DNA of 64,000 nt from Cryptomeria japonica (taxonomy: Eukaryota > Streptophyta > Pinopsida > Cupressales > Cupressaceae), in the NCBI RefSeq assembly GCF_030272615.1, contig NC_081411.1:182116977-182180976 (forward strand), written 5' to 3'. Positions within the stretch are counted from its first letter, which is position 1, and the number at the start of each line of letters is the position of its first letter. The notes under the pieces are model-generated. The model searched no databases and was not told the origin of the DNA. It saw only the letters and a program-made list of their open reading frames with translations. A program made the translations under genes and the position numbers. Positions 10,802 to 23,949 of this stretch are shown in pieces.

Positions 10802-13800
10802 TCAATCAAGAAGACCAACAGAAACTAATGAAGAAATTAGCTTCTCCTATGGAACTGCCTTTGTGAACATATCAGCAGGATTCTCACTGGTGTGAATCTT
10901 CTCAAGCCATAACTAACCCTCCTCCAAGATAGTCCAGATGAAGTGGTACCTGAGCTGAATATGCTTTGTCCTTGAATGAAGAGTAGAGTTCTTCGCAAGA
11001 TGAATGGCACTCTGGCTATCAATATAAAATGGGCTATACTCTTGTGTCTGACCCAATTCCTTAAGAAAACATTGTAACCAAATCATCTCTTTGCTGGCTT
11101 CTGTAGCAGCAACATACTCAGCTTCAGTGGTTGAAAGTGCAACAACCTTTTGCAGCCTAGAAATCCAACTGACTACAGTTCCACCTATAGTAAAAACATA
11201 CCCTGTAGTACTCATCTGTGAATCAATATCACCCGCCAGATCAGAGTCAACAAATCCACTTAGAGCAGCATTAGATATTTGAAACATAATGCCTTCGTAG
11301 TAGTTCCTTTCTAATACCAAAGAATCCATTTCACAGCATTCCAATGTTCCATACCCGGATTACTCATAAACCTGCTCACAACTCCCACTGCATGTGCAAT
11401 ATCTGGCCTTGTGCATACCATTGTATACTTCAGACTGCCAACAGCTGGTGAATATGGGATGTTAAACATTTTATTAACTTCTTCCTGTGCCTTTGGGCAC
11501 ATCTCCTTAATCAATTTGAAATGACTAGCCAAAGGTGTACTAACTGCTTTTGCATCCTACATGTTATATCTTTTCAACACCTTCTTTATACACTCACTTT
11601 GGGACAAATTCAAGGTTCTATTTTTCCTGTCCTGTGTAATCCTCATACCGAGAATTTGCTTAGCTGCACCCAAATCCTTCATAGCAAATGACCTCGCTAA
11701 TTTCTGTTTAAGATCATTTATATGTTGCATGTTAGACCCAGCAAAAAGCATGTCATCAACATAAAGCAACAGGATAATATAACTACCATTATCAAATCTC
11801 TTAAAATATACACAATGATCAGAATGACATCTATGATAGCCATGTTCAGCCATGAAACTATCAAATTTTAAATATCATTGTCGGGGTGCTTGCTTTAGGC
11901 CATACAAACTTTTCTTCAACCTGCACACCAAGTTCTCCTTACCTTTGATCTCATATCCCTGTGGTTGCAACATGTAAATTTCCTCCTCCAAATCTCCATG
12001 GAGAAAAGCTGTTTTGACATCTAATTGTTCAAGATGTAAATCATTTGCAACCACAAGACTAAGTACAGTTCTAATTGAAGTCATTTTTACAACTAGAGAA
12101 AATATTTCATCATAATCTATACCCTTTTTCTATGCAAAATCTTTTACCACAAGTCTGGCTTTATATCTTTTCTGACCTCCTTCCTCCTTCTTCAGCCGAT
12201 AAAGCCATTTGTTAGGTAAGGCTCTTTTTTCTGCAGGTAAAGGGACTAAGTCCCAAGTCTTATTTTTCATCAAAGAGTCCATCTCCTCTTTCATGCCTAG
12301 TTGCCACTGTTGTTTGGCATCCACCTGCATTGCTTCTTCATATTCTTCTGGTTCACCAGAATTCGTTAATAAAATAGAATACAAAGAAGGAGAAAATCTT
12401 TCAGGGGGACTACTTGTCCTCGTAGAATGTCTAACACTTGCAGGAGTTTGTGGAACAATCTGTTGTTGCTGAGCATCAGGTACCTGTGACATTTCATTTT
12501 CAGGAATCGCATCCAACACCACATATTCTTGTTTGTCCTGTTCATGATTCTTTTCTTGCATCTATTCTTTATACACAACCTTCTCATTGAATATAACATC
12601 TCTACTTCTAATTATTTTCTTATTTTCAAAATCCCATAACCGATAGCCATATTCATCTATCCCATATCCAATAAAGGTACATTTCTGAGATTTAGCATCA
12701 AGCTTGGTTTTGTATTCTTTATCAACATGGACAAAAGCTTCGCAACCAAAGTTTTTAGAAAAGAATAATTTACCTTTTTACCAGTCCATGCCACCTCTGG
12801 AATACCACCATCCAAAGGGGTTGAAGGTCCTCTATTTATCAAATAGACAGCAGTATGTACAACATCTGCCCAAAAATGTAAGGGCAATCCAGCATGCAAT
12901 CTCATGCTCCTCGCACGTTCCATGATGGTCCTATTCATTCTCTATGACACACCATTTTCCTATGGAGTTCCTGGAACTGTCTTCTGCTTTCAAATCCGAT
13001 TTAAAGAATAGTAATCTTCAAATGCTTTGCTGCAATACTCACCTCCATTATCCGATCTGAGACACTTCAACTTTTTTCCTGTCTCATTCTCAACCAAAGC
13101 TTTCCATTTCTTAAAAGTTTCAAAAACATCTAATTTTTGTTTTAGGAAATATACCCATGTTTTTCTGGTTGAGTCATCAATAAAAATAACATAATAACAA
13201 GAGCCACCAAGAGAAGATACCTAAGTCGGTCCCCATACATCTGAATGTACAAGCTCTAACTTCTCACTCTTCTTCTCTTTCCCAACCTTGAGAAATCTGA
13301 CTCTTTTCTGTTTACCATAAACACAGTTTTCACAGAACTCTAAATCAATCTTCTTTATCCCTGGCAATAGATTTTTGGAGTGAAGGATTTTCATCCCTTT
13401 GTCACTCATGTGCCCAAGCCTATGGTGCCACATTATCGAATCTGTTCTTGCAACATTTATTGTTGTTGTCTCTGTAGTAACTTTATCTGTAGCAGCTAAG
13501 GTAGAGTAAGTGTTACCAGAACATAGATATAAAGTGCCTACCTTCGCACCTTTAGCTACTATTAATGATCCTTTAGTGACCTTCCACATGCTATCTGAGA
13601 AGGTAACTATGCAACCTTCACTACCTAGTTGCCCTTCAAAAATTAAATTTCTCCTTAAATTAGGAACATGTTTTACCTCCTGCAGAAACCAGTCATTACC
13701 ATTCTGCAACTTGATCTTTATCTTTCCTTTTCCAATAATTTGACAGGACTCATGATCAATCAAATATACTTGTCCAAAATCGCCTTGAACATAATCTAAA

Positions 13801-13883
13801 AAATATTTTCTATGGGGTGTAGCATGTAATGAAGCCCCAGAATCTATTACCCAGGAATCATTAACATTATCCAAACATAAGAT
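10802..13883 (-). pseudogene. unit C Copia pol, broken
   Basis: Domain order as in the other units. Protease VIDSGASLHATP is near 13840, zinc HHRLGHMS near 13420, RT LLLYVDDMLFAGS near 11760, RNase H LSTTEAEYVAATEA near 11130. Stops: 13221 (after WGPT), 12960-12962 (shared), 12942-12944 (the integrase catalytic Glu position, TAG here where other units have Gln), the shared 12559-12561, 12130-12132 (shared), 11875-11877 (after APRQ), 11557-11559, 11311-11313 and 10913-10915. A one-base deletion near 12750 (accaaagt versus accaaaagt) shifts the frame after FLKT, which explains the 4082-bp internal length. Confidence 0.92.
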
Positions 13884-14735
13884 TCAAGCATCTTGTAAAG
13901 TATTACCTGCAATATTAGCTTCCTTACTGTCATTTTCATTTTTATATCCTTCTTTGTTTTTCAGAGACCAACAGTCTTTCTTTAGATGACCAGGCTTTCT
14001 GCAGTACCAGCAATCTTTCTTTCCTCTAGATTGAGAGCGTCCTTTCTTTGACTTCCCTCGTAACTTCTCATTCCCAGGGCCTTTTCCTCTTTCCTTTGAT
14101 CTTCCTCTGTTCTCCAAATTCAAAACACTACCTGATGATGTTGGAGTTTCACCTGTGCTTTTCCTTCGCATTTCCTCACTTAGGATAACACCAACAATAT
14201 CATCAAATACCAAAGTATTTTTACCAGAGACAGAGTTACTTACAGCCATAACCAAGCTATTCTAGCTTTCTGGCAAAGAACATAAAATCAAGAGAGCACT
14301 AACCTCTTCTCCAAAGGTAATTTTTACCGAGGATAATTGACTAGTAATTGTATTAAATTCATTTAAGTGCTCCGCTACAGATCCTCCCTCACTCATTTTC
14401 AAATTAAACAAACGCTTCATAAGAAATACCTTATTCGAAGCCGAGGGTTTCTCATACAACTTAGCCAATGTTGCCATCAAATCTACAGTCATTTTTGCTT
14501 CTATTATATTGAATGCTACAGATGACGCAAGGCACAATTGAATGGATCCCAGTGCCTTTCTATCTAAAATGTCCCACTCTTCATCTGATATTGTGGTCAG
14601 TTTCTTTGCCTTTCCTTCCAATGGCCGCCACAAATCCTTTTGATATAGGTAATCCTCCATGTGCATTTTCCATAACTGATAATTCTGGCCGTTAAACTTT
14701 TCGACCTTGAATTTGGAATCCTCGATTGCTCCCAC
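13884..14735 (-). pseudogene. unit C Copia gag, one internal stop
   Basis: Starts MGAIEDSKFKVEK (14735). It is interrupted by a TAG at about 14259-14261 where other units encode Trp in PESWNS, then open to NTLQDA. Zinc knuckle CWYCRKPGHLKKDC is intact. The shared TGA at 13884-13886 separates it from protease. Confidence 0.88.
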
Positions 14736-14772
14736 TCAAATCTGAAAGTCTTGCCAATTTACAGAAAACCTC

Positions 14773-14784
14773 GATCTGATACTA
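14773..14784 (-). other. primer binding site, unit C (mutated)
   Basis: Minus strand tagtatcagatc, two mismatches to tggtatcagagc. Priming would be weakened. Confidence 0.75.
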
Positions 14785-14786
14785 AT

Positions 14787-15289
14787 TGTTAGGGTTTCAA
14801 GCAGATCCGAAGCAAATATGAACTAACAATTATATGCAGATTTAAATACAAAAAATAAAGAAATAAAATAGGACACAGATAACACAGAGATTTAACATGG
14901 TTCACCCAGAATGGGTTACGTCCACCATACACAGTCGTCCAATCTTTCTTATTATCCAGCAAAAATAGTACATCAACCTTGCAATGCCTTAAGCATCCCA
15001 GCCGCTTATAACATGCATTTTTAGGGCAACAAACAAAGTCAGCCTTTTTTAGGGTTTTATTACAATGTCGATTTTCATCAACAAAAAATGGCAAAAAACA
15101 ATTTTCTCGGAGGCTGTCGCCCCTAAACCCCCGCTTTCTCAGGGGTTGCCACCCTCGAACCCCTCCCCGGGGTCCAACCCGGCCCCGGACTCTGGCGAGG
15201 ATACATGCTGAGTGTACAGTACTTTGCTGATCAGTCACCACATTTCAACAATCTCCCACTTGGAGACTGATCAGGCTAAACGCCGAACC
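14787..15289 (-). repeat. Copia array LTR 4 (shared by units C and D)
   Basis: 503 bp. The terminal ccgaaca is changed to ccgaacc and neighbouring bases differ (gctaaacg for gctccaca), so this end would no longer have the canonical TG terminus on the element strand. The internal caaca border is at 15250. Confidence 0.85.
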
Positions 15290-15386
15290 ATCTCCCACTT
15301 GGAGACTGATACTACATGACACCACTGTACATGCAACATCCGCTGGATAAAACATTAGGACTTGACTGGTATAAATTCCATAATTA

Positions 15387-18300
15387 TCAATCAAGAAGAC
15401 CAACAGAAACTAATGCAGAAATTAGCTTCTCCTGTGGAACTGCCTTTATGAACATATCAGTAGGATTCTCACTGGTGTGAATCTTCTCAAGCCGTAACTG
15501 ACCCTCCTCCAAGATAGTCCGGATGAATTGGTACATGAGCTGAATGTGCTTTGTCCTTGAATGAAAAGCAGAGTTCTTCGCAAGATGAATGGCACTCTGG
15601 CTATCAATATACAATGGGCTATCCTCTTGTGTCTGACCCAATTCCTTCAGAAAACATTGCAACCAAATCATCTCTTTGCTGGCTTCTGTAGCAGCAACAT
15701 ACTCAGCTTTAGTGGTTGAAAGTGCAACAACCTTTTCCAGCCTAGAAATCCAACTGACTGCAGTTCCCCCTATAGTAAAAACATACCCTGTAGTACTCCT
15801 CAGTGAATCAATATCACCCGCCAGATCAGAGCCAACAAATCCACTTAGAGCAGAATTAGATATTTGAAACATAATGCCTTCGTAGTAGTTCCTTTCAAAT
15901 ACTAAAGAATCCATTTCACAGCATTCCAATGTTCCATACCCGGATTACTCATAAACCTTCTCACAACTCCCACTGCATGTGCAATATCTGGCCTTGTGCA
16001 TACCATTGCATACATTAGATTGCCAACAGCTGATGAATATGGGATGTTAGACATTTTATTAACTTCTTCCTGTGCCTTTGAGCACATCTCCTTAGTCAAT
16101 TTGAAATGACTAGCCAAAGGTGTACTAACTGCTTTTGCATCCTACATGTTAAATCTTTTCAACACCTTCTTTATATACTCACTTTGGGACAAATTCAAGG
16201 TTCTATTTTTCCTGTCCCGTGTAATCGTCATATCGAGAATTTTCTTAGTTGCACCCAAATCCTTCATAGCAAATGACCTCGCTAATTTCTGTTTAAGATC
16301 ATTTGTATGTTGCATGTTAGATCCAGCAACAAGCATGTCATCAACATAAAGCAACAGGATAATATAACTGCCATTATCAAATCTCTTAAAATATACACAA
16401 TGATCAGAATGACATCTATGATAGCCATGTTCAGCCATGATACTATCAAATTTTAAATACCATTGTCGGGGTGCTTGCTTTAGGCCGTACAAACTTTTCT
16501 TCAACCTGCACACCAAGTTCTCCTTACCTTTGATCTCATATCTCTCTGGTTGCAACATGTAAATTTCCTCCTCCAAATCTCCATGGAGAAAAGCTGTTTT
16601 GACATCTAATTGGTCAAGATGTAAATCATTTGCAGCCACAAGACTAAGTACAGTTCTAATTGAAGTCATTTTTACAACTGGAGAAAATATTTCATCATAA
16701 TCTATACCCTTTTTCTATGCAAAACCTTTTACCACAAGTCTGGCCTTATATCTTTTCTGACCTCCTTCCTCCTCCTTCAGCCGATAAACCCATTTGTTAG
16801 GTAAGGCTCTTTTTTCTGCAGGTAAAGGGACTAAGTCCCAAGTCTTATTTTTCATCAAGGAGTCCATCTCCTCTTTCATGCCTAGTTGCCACTATTGTTT
16901 GGCATCCACCTACATTGCTTCTTCATATTCTTCTGGTTCACCAGAATTCATTAATAAAATAGAATAAAAAGAAGGAAAAAATCTTTCAGGGGGTCTACTT
17001 GTCCTCGTAGAATGTCTAACACTTGCAAGAGTTTGTGGAACAATCTGTTGTTGCTGAGCATCAGGTACCTGTGACATTTCATTTTCAGGAATCTCATCCA
17101 ACACCACATATTCTTGTTTGTCTTGTTCATGCTTCTTTTCCTGCATCTATTCTTTATACACAACCTTCTCATTGAATATAACATCTCTACTTCTAATTAT
17201 TTTCTTATTTTCAAAATCCCATAACCGATAGCCATATTCATCTATCCCATATCTAATGAAGGTACATTTCTGAGATTTAGCATCAAGCGTGGTTCTGTTT
17301 ACTTTGTCAACATGGACAAAAGTTTCACAACCAAAAGTTTTTAGAAAAGAATAATTTACCTTTTTACTAGTCCATGCCTCCTCTGGAATACCACCATCCA
17401 AAGGGGTTGAAGGTCCTCTATTTATCAAATAGACAGCAGTATGTACAACATCTGCCCAAAAATGTAAGGGCTATCCAGCATGCAATTTCATGTTCCTCAC
17501 ACGTTCCATGATGGTCCTATTCATTCTCTGTGACACACCATTTTCCTATGGAGTTGTTGGAACTGTCTTCTGCTTTCGAATCCCATTTAAGGAACAGTAA
17601 TCTTCAAATGCTTTGCTGCAATACTCACCTCCATTATCCGATCTGAGACACTTCAACTTTTTTCCTATCTCATTCTCAACCAAAGCTTTCCATTTCTTAA
17701 AAGTTTCAAAAACATCTGATTTTTGTTTTAGGAAATATATCCATGTTTTTCTGGTTGAGTCATCAATAAAAATAACATAATAACAAGAGCCACCAAGAGA
17801 AGATACCAGAGTCGGTCCCCATACATCTGAATGTACAAGCTTTAACTTCTCACTCTTCTTTTCTTTCCCAACCTTGAGAAATCTGACTCTTTTCTGTTTA
17901 CCATAAACACAGTTTTCACAGAACTCTAAATCAATCTTCTTTAGCCCTGGCAATAGATTTTTGGAGTGAAGGATTTTCATCCCTTTCTCACTCATGTGCC
18001 CAAGCCTATGGTGCCACATTATCGAATCTGTTCTTGCAACATTTATTGTTGTTGTCCCTGTAGTAACTTTATCTATAGCAGCTGAGGTAGAGTAAGTGTT
18101 ACCAGTACACAGATATAATGTGCCTACCTTCGCACCTTTAGCTATTACTAATGATTCTTTAGTGACCTTCCACATACTATCTGAGAAGGTAACTATGCAA
18201 CCTTCACTACCTAGTTGCCCTGCAGAAATTAAATTTCTTCTTAAATTAGGAACATGTTTTACCTCCTGCAGAAACCAGTCATTACCATTCTGCAACTTGA

Positions 18301-18469
18301 TCTTTATCTTTCCTTTTCTAATAATTTGATAGGGCTCATCATCACCCAAATATACCTGTCCAAAATCACCTTGAACATAATCGAAAAAATATTTTCTATG
18401 GGGTGTAGCATGAAATGAAGCCCCAGAATCTATTACCTAGGAATCATTAACATTATCCAAACATAAGAT
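15387..18469 (-). pseudogene. unit D Copia pol, broken
   Basis: Long integrase frame 17546-18349 (267 residues) with zinc motif, the first Asp in HSDVWGP and the second in SDNGGEY. It ends at the shared stop 17546-17548. Catalytic Glu is Gln at 17528-17530. RT 16142-16669 carries LLLYVDDMLVAGS; RNase H 15387-15929 is open to SVGLLD but in a shifted frame. Further stops: Trp before VIDSG in protease (about 18436), near 17463, 17147-17149, 16910-16912, near 16895, 16715-16717 (shared), 16142-16144 and 15902-15904. Confidence 0.92.
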
Positions 18470-19320
18470 TCAAGCATCTTGTAATGTATTACTTGCAATA
18501 TTAGCTTCTTTACTGTCATTTTCATTTTTGTCTCCTTCTTTGTTTTTCCGAGACCAACAGTCTTTCTTTAGATGACCAGGCTTTCTGCAGTACCAGCAAT
18601 CTTTCTTTCCTCTAGATTGAGAGCGTCCTTTCTTTGACTTCCCTCGTGACTTCTCATTCCCAGGGCCTTTTCCTCTTTCCTTTGATCTTCCTCTGTTCTC
18701 CACATTCAAAACACTACCTGATAATGTTGGAGTCTCACCTGTGCTTTTCCTTCGCATTTCCTCGCTTAAGATAACGCCAACAATATCATCAAATAGCAAA
18801 GTATTTTTACAAGAGACAGAGTTACTTACAGCCATAACCAAGCTATTCCAGCTTTCTGGCAAAGAACATAAAATAAAGAGAGCCCTAACCTCTTCTGCAA
18901 AGGTAATTTTTACCGAAGACAATTGACTGGTAATTGTATTAAATTCATTTAAGTGCTCCGCTACAGATCCTCCCTCACTCATTTTCAAATTAATCAAACG
19001 CTTCATAAAAAATACCTTATTCGAAGCCGAGGGTTTCTCATACAATTTAGCCAATGTTGCTATCAAATCTACGGTCATTTTTGCTTCTGTTATATTGAAT
19101 GCTATAAATAATGCAAGGCACAATCGAATGGATCCCAGTGCCTTTCTATCTAAAATGTCCCACTCTTCATCTGATATTGTGGTCGGTTTCTTTGCCTTTC
19201 CTTCCAATGGCCGCCATAAATCCTTTTGATATAGGTAATCCTCCATCTGCATTTTCCATAACTAATAATTCTAGCCATTAAACTTTTTGACCTTGAATTT
19301 GGAATCCTCCATTACTCCCA
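18470..19320 (-). pseudogene. unit D Copia gag, N-terminus broken
   Basis: Open from the internal Met at 19252 (MQMEDYLYQKDLW) to NTLQDA, 260 residues. Upstream, two stops (near 19261 and 19272) interrupt the stretch equivalent to FNGQNYQLWK. The start codon context at 19320 is altered. Zinc knuckle CWYCRKPGHLKKDC is intact. Confidence 0.87.
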
Positions 19321-19358
19321 CTCAAATCTGAGAGTCCTGCCAATTTACAGAAAACCTC

Positions 19359-19370
19359 GCTCTGATACCA
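19359..19370 (-). other. primer binding site, unit D
   Basis: Minus strand tggtatcagagc, initiator tRNA-Met type. Confidence 0.85.
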
Positions 19371-19372
19371 AT

Positions 19373-19875
19373 TGTTAGGGTTTCAAGCAGATCCGAAGCA
19401 AATATGAACTAACAATTATATGCAGATTTAAATACAAAAGATAAAGAAATAAAATAGGACACAGATAACACAGAGATTTAACATGGTTCACCCAGAATGG
19501 GTTACGTCCACCATACACAGTCGTCCAATCTTTCTTATTATCCAGCAAAAATAGTACATCAACCTTGCAATGCCTTAAGCATCCCAGCCACTTATAACAT
19601 TTATTTTTAGGGCAACAAACAAAGTCAGCCTTTTTTAGGGTTTTATTACAATGTCGATTTTCATCAACAAAAAATGGGAAAAAAAAATTTTCTCGGGGGC
19701 TACCGCCCCTAAACCCCCGCTTTCTCAGGGGCTACCGCCCCCGAACCCCTCCCTGGGGCCCAGTCCGGCCCCGGACTCCGGCGAGGATACATGCTGAGTG
19801 TACAGTACTTTGCTGATCAGTCGCCACATTTTAACAATCTCCCACTTGGAGACTGATCAAGCTCCACACCGAACA
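19373..19875 (-). repeat. Copia array LTR 5 (shared by units D and E)
   Basis: 503 bp, borders tgttaggg and ccgaaca. The internal border reads taaca at 19836. Confidence 0.88.
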
Positions 19876-19972
19876 ATCTCCCACTTGGAGACTGATACTA
19901 CACGACACCACTGTACATGCAACATCCGCTGGATAAAACACTAGGACTTGACTGGTATAAATTCCACAATTA

Positions 19973-22900
19973 TCAATCAAGAAGAACAACAGAAACTAAT
20001 GAAGAAATTAGCTTCTCCTGTGGAACTGCTTTTGTGAACATATCAGCAGGATTCTCACTGGTGTGAATCTTCTCAAGCCGTAACTGACCCTCCTCCAAGA
20101 TAGTCCAGATGAAGTGGTACCTGAGCTGAATGTGCTTTGTCCTTGAATGAAAAGCAGAGTTCTTCGCAAGATGAATGGCACTCTGGCTATCAATATACAA
20201 TGGGCTATCCTCTTGTGTCTGACCCAATTCCTTCAGAAAACATTGCAACAAAATCATCTCTTTGCTAGCTTCTGTAGCAGCAACATACTCAGCTTCAGTG
20301 GTTGAAAGTGCAACAACCTTTTGTAGCCTAGAAATCCAACTGACTGCAGTTCCCCCTATAGTAAAAACATACCATGTAGTACTCCTCCGTGAATCAATAT
20401 CACCCGCCAGATCAGAGTCAACAAATCCACTTAGAGCAGCATTAGATATTTAAAACATAATGCCTTCGTAGTAGTTCCTTTCAAATACCGAAGAATCCAT
20501 TTCACAACATTCCAATGTTCCATACCTGGATTACTCATAAACCTGCTCACAACTCCCACTGCATGTGCAATATCTGGTCTTGTGCATACCATTGCATACA
20601 TCAGACTGCCAACAGCTGATGAATATGGGGTGTTAGACATTTTATTAACTTCTTCCTGTGCCTTTGGGCACATCTCCTTAGTCAATTTGAAATGACTAGC
20701 CAAAGGTGTACTAACTGCTTTTGCATCCTGCATGTTAAATCTTTTCAACACTTTCTTTATATACTCACTTTGGGACAAATTCAAGGTTCTATTTTTCCTG
20801 TTCCATGTAATCCTCATACCGAAAATTTGCTTAGCTGCACCCAAATCCTTCATAGCAAATGACCTGGCTAATTTCTGTTTAAGATCATTTATATGTTGCA
20901 TGTTAGACCCAGTAACAAGCATGTCATCAACATAAAGCAATAGGATAATATAACTGCCATTATCAAATCTCTTAAAATATACACAATGATTAGAATGACA
21001 TCTATGATAGCCATGTTCAGCCATGAAACTATCAAATTTTAAATACCATTGTCAGGGTGCTTGCTTTAGGCCATACAAACTTTTCTTCAACCTGCACACC
21101 AAGTTCTCCTTACATTTGATCTCATATCCCTGTGGTTGCAACATGTAAATTTCCTCCTCCAAATCTCCATGGAGAAAAGCTGTTTTGACATCTAATTGTT
21201 CAAGATGTAAATCATTTGCAGCCACAAGACTAAGTACAGTTCTAATTGAAGTCATTTTTACAACTAGAGAAAATATTTCATCATAATCTATACCCTTTTT
21301 CTATGCAAAACCTTTTACCACAAGTCTGGCCTTATATCTTTTCTGACCTCCTTCCTTCTCCTTCAGCCGATAAAGCGATTTGTTAGGTAAGGCTCTTTTT
21401 TCTGCAGGTAAAGGGACTAAGTGCCAAGTCTTATTTTTCATCAAAGAGTCCATCTCCTCTTTCATGCCTAGTTGCCACTGTTGTTTGGCATCCACCTGCA
21501 TTGCTTCTTCATATTCTTCTGGTTCACCAAAATTCGTTAATAAAATAGAATGCAAAGAAGGAGAAAATCTTTCAGGGGGTCTACTTGTCCTCGTAGAATG
21601 TCTAACACTTGCAGGAGTTTGTGGAACAATCTGTTGTTGCTGAGCATCAGGTACCTGTGGCATTTCATTTTCAGGAATCTCATCCAACACCGCATATTCT
21701 TGTTTGTCTTGTTCATGCTTCTTTTCCTACATCTATTCTTTATATACAACCTTCTCATTGAGTATAACATCTCTACTTCTAATTATTTTCTTATTTTCAA
21801 AATCCCATACCCGATAGCCATATTCATCTATCCCATATCCAATGAAGGTACATTTTTGAGATTTAGCATCAAGCTTGGTTCTGTTTTCTTTATCAACATG
21901 GACAAAAGCTTCGCAACCTCCTCTGGAATAATTTACCTTTTTACCAGTCCATGCCTCCTCTGGAATACCACCATCCAAAGGGGTTGAAGGTCCTCTGTTT
22001 ATCAAATAGACAGTAGTATGTACAACATCTGCCCAAAAATGTAAGGGCAATCCAGCATGCAATCTCATTCTCCTCGCACGTTCCATGATGGTCCTATTCA
22101 TTCTCTGTGACACACCATTTTCCTATGGAGTTCCTGGAACTGTCTTCTGCTTTCGAATCCCATTTAAGGAACAGTAATCTTCAAACGCTTTGCTGCAATA
22201 CTCGCCTCCATTATCCGATTTGAGACACTTCAACTTTTTTCCTGTCTCATTCTCAACCAAAGCTTTCCATTTCTTAAAAGTTTCAAAAACATCTGATTTT
22301 TGTTTTAGGAAATATACCCATGTTTTTCTGGTTGAGTCATCAATAAAAATAACATAATAACAAGAGCCACCAAGAGAAGATACCTGAGTCGGTCCCCATA
22401 CATCTGAATGTACAAGCTCTAACTTCTCACTCTTCTTTTCTTTCCCAACCTTGAGAAATCTGACTCTTTTCTGTTTACCATAAACACAGTTTTCACACAA
22501 CTCTAAATCAATCTTCTTTAGCCCTGGCAATAGATTTTTGGAGTGAAGGATTTTCATCCCTTTCTCACTCATGTGCCCAAGCCTATGGTGCCACATTATC
22601 GAATCTGTTCTTGCAACATTTATTGTTGTTGTCCCTGTAGTAACTTTATCTGTAGCAGCTGAGGTAGAGTAAGTGTTACCAGTACACAGATATAATGTGC
22701 CTACCTTCGCACCTTTAGCTACTACTAATGATCCTTTAGTGACCTTCCACATACTATCTGAGAAGGTAACTATGCAACCTTCACTACCTAGTTGCTCTGC
22801 AGAAATTAAATTTCTTCTTAAATTAGGAACATGTCTGACCTCCTGCAGAAACCAGTCATTACCATTCTGCAACTTGATCTTTATCTTTCCTTTTCCAATA

Positions 22901-23046
22901 ATTTGACAGGGCTCATCATCACCTAAATATACTTGTCCAAAATCACCTGTAACATAATCTAAAAAATATTTTCTATGGGGTGTAGCATGAAATGAAGCCC
23001 TAGAATCTATTACCCAGGAATCATTAACATTATCCAAACATAAGAT
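19973..23046 (-). pseudogene. unit E Copia pol, broken
   Basis: Has the longest continuous protease-integrase frame of the array (22123-23037, 304 residues). It runs from NDSWVIDS to the shared stop at 22123-22125, although the protease motif is DSRAS instead of DSGAS. Integrase Gln replaces Glu at 22105-22107. Near 21917-21924 eight bases (tcctctgg) replace about 17, changing FLKTFGCEA to SRGGCEA while keeping frame. RT 20431-21024 keeps LLLYVDDMLVTGS. Stops at 21052-21054 (Arg in APRQ), 21301-21303 (shared) and near 21733 (shared by B-E). RNase H 19973-20450 follows in a shifted frame and ends SVVLLD. Confidence 0.92.
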
Positions 23047-23898
23047 TCAAGCATCTTGTAAAGTATTACTTGCAATATTAGCTTCCTTACTGTCATTTTC
23101 ATTTTTGTCTCCTTCTTTGTTTTTTCGAGACCAAGAGTCTTTCTCTAGATGACCAGGCTTTCTGCAGTACCAGCAATCTTTCTTTCCTCTAGATTGAGAG
23201 TGTCCTTTCTTTGACTTCCCTCGTAACTTCTCATTCCCAGGGCCTTTTCCTCTTTCCTTTGATCTTCCTCTATTCTCCACATTCAAAACACTACCTGATG
23301 ATGTTGGAGTCTCACCTGTGCTTTTCCTTCGCATTTCCTTGCTTAGGATAACACCAACAATATCATCAAATACCAAAGTATTTTTACCAGAGACAGAGTT
23401 ACTTACAGCCATAACCAAGCTATTTCAGCTTTCTGGCAAAGAACATAAAATCAAGAGAGCCCTAACCTCTTCTGCAAAGGTAAGTTTTACCGAAGACAAT
23501 TGACTGGTAATTGTATTAAATTCATTTAAGTGCTCCGCTACAGATCCTCCCTCACTCATTTTCAAATTAAACAAACGCTTCATAAGAAATACCTTATTCG
23601 AAGCCGAGGGTTTCTCATACAACTTAGCCAATGTTGCCATGAAATCTACAGTCATTTTTGCTTCTGTTATATTGAATGCTACAGAGGACGCAAGGCACAA
23701 TCGAATGGATCCCAGTGCCTTTCTATCTAAAATGTCCCACTCTTCATCTGATATTGTGGTTGGTTTCTTTGCCTTTCTTTCTAATTGCCGCCACAAATCC
23801 TTTTGATATAGGTAATCCTCCATCTGCATTTTCCATAACTGATAATTCTGGCCGTTAAACTTTTCGAGCTTGAATTTGGAATCCTCCATTGCTCCCAC
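23047..23898 (-). pseudogene. unit E Copia gag, one internal stop
   Basis: Starts MGAMEDSKFKLEK at 23898. A TGA near 23422-23424 replaces the Trp of PESWNS. The rest is open to NTLQDA. Zinc knuckle CWYCRKPGHLEKDS has lost its last Cys. Confidence 0.88.
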
Positions 23899-23935
23899 TC
23901 AAATCTGAAAGTCCTGCAAATTTACAGAAAACCTC

Positions 23936-23947
23936 GCTCTGATACCA
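23936..23947 (-). other. primer binding site, unit E
   Basis: Minus strand tggtatcagagc, initiator tRNA-Met type. Confidence 0.85.
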
Positions 23948-23949
23948 AT

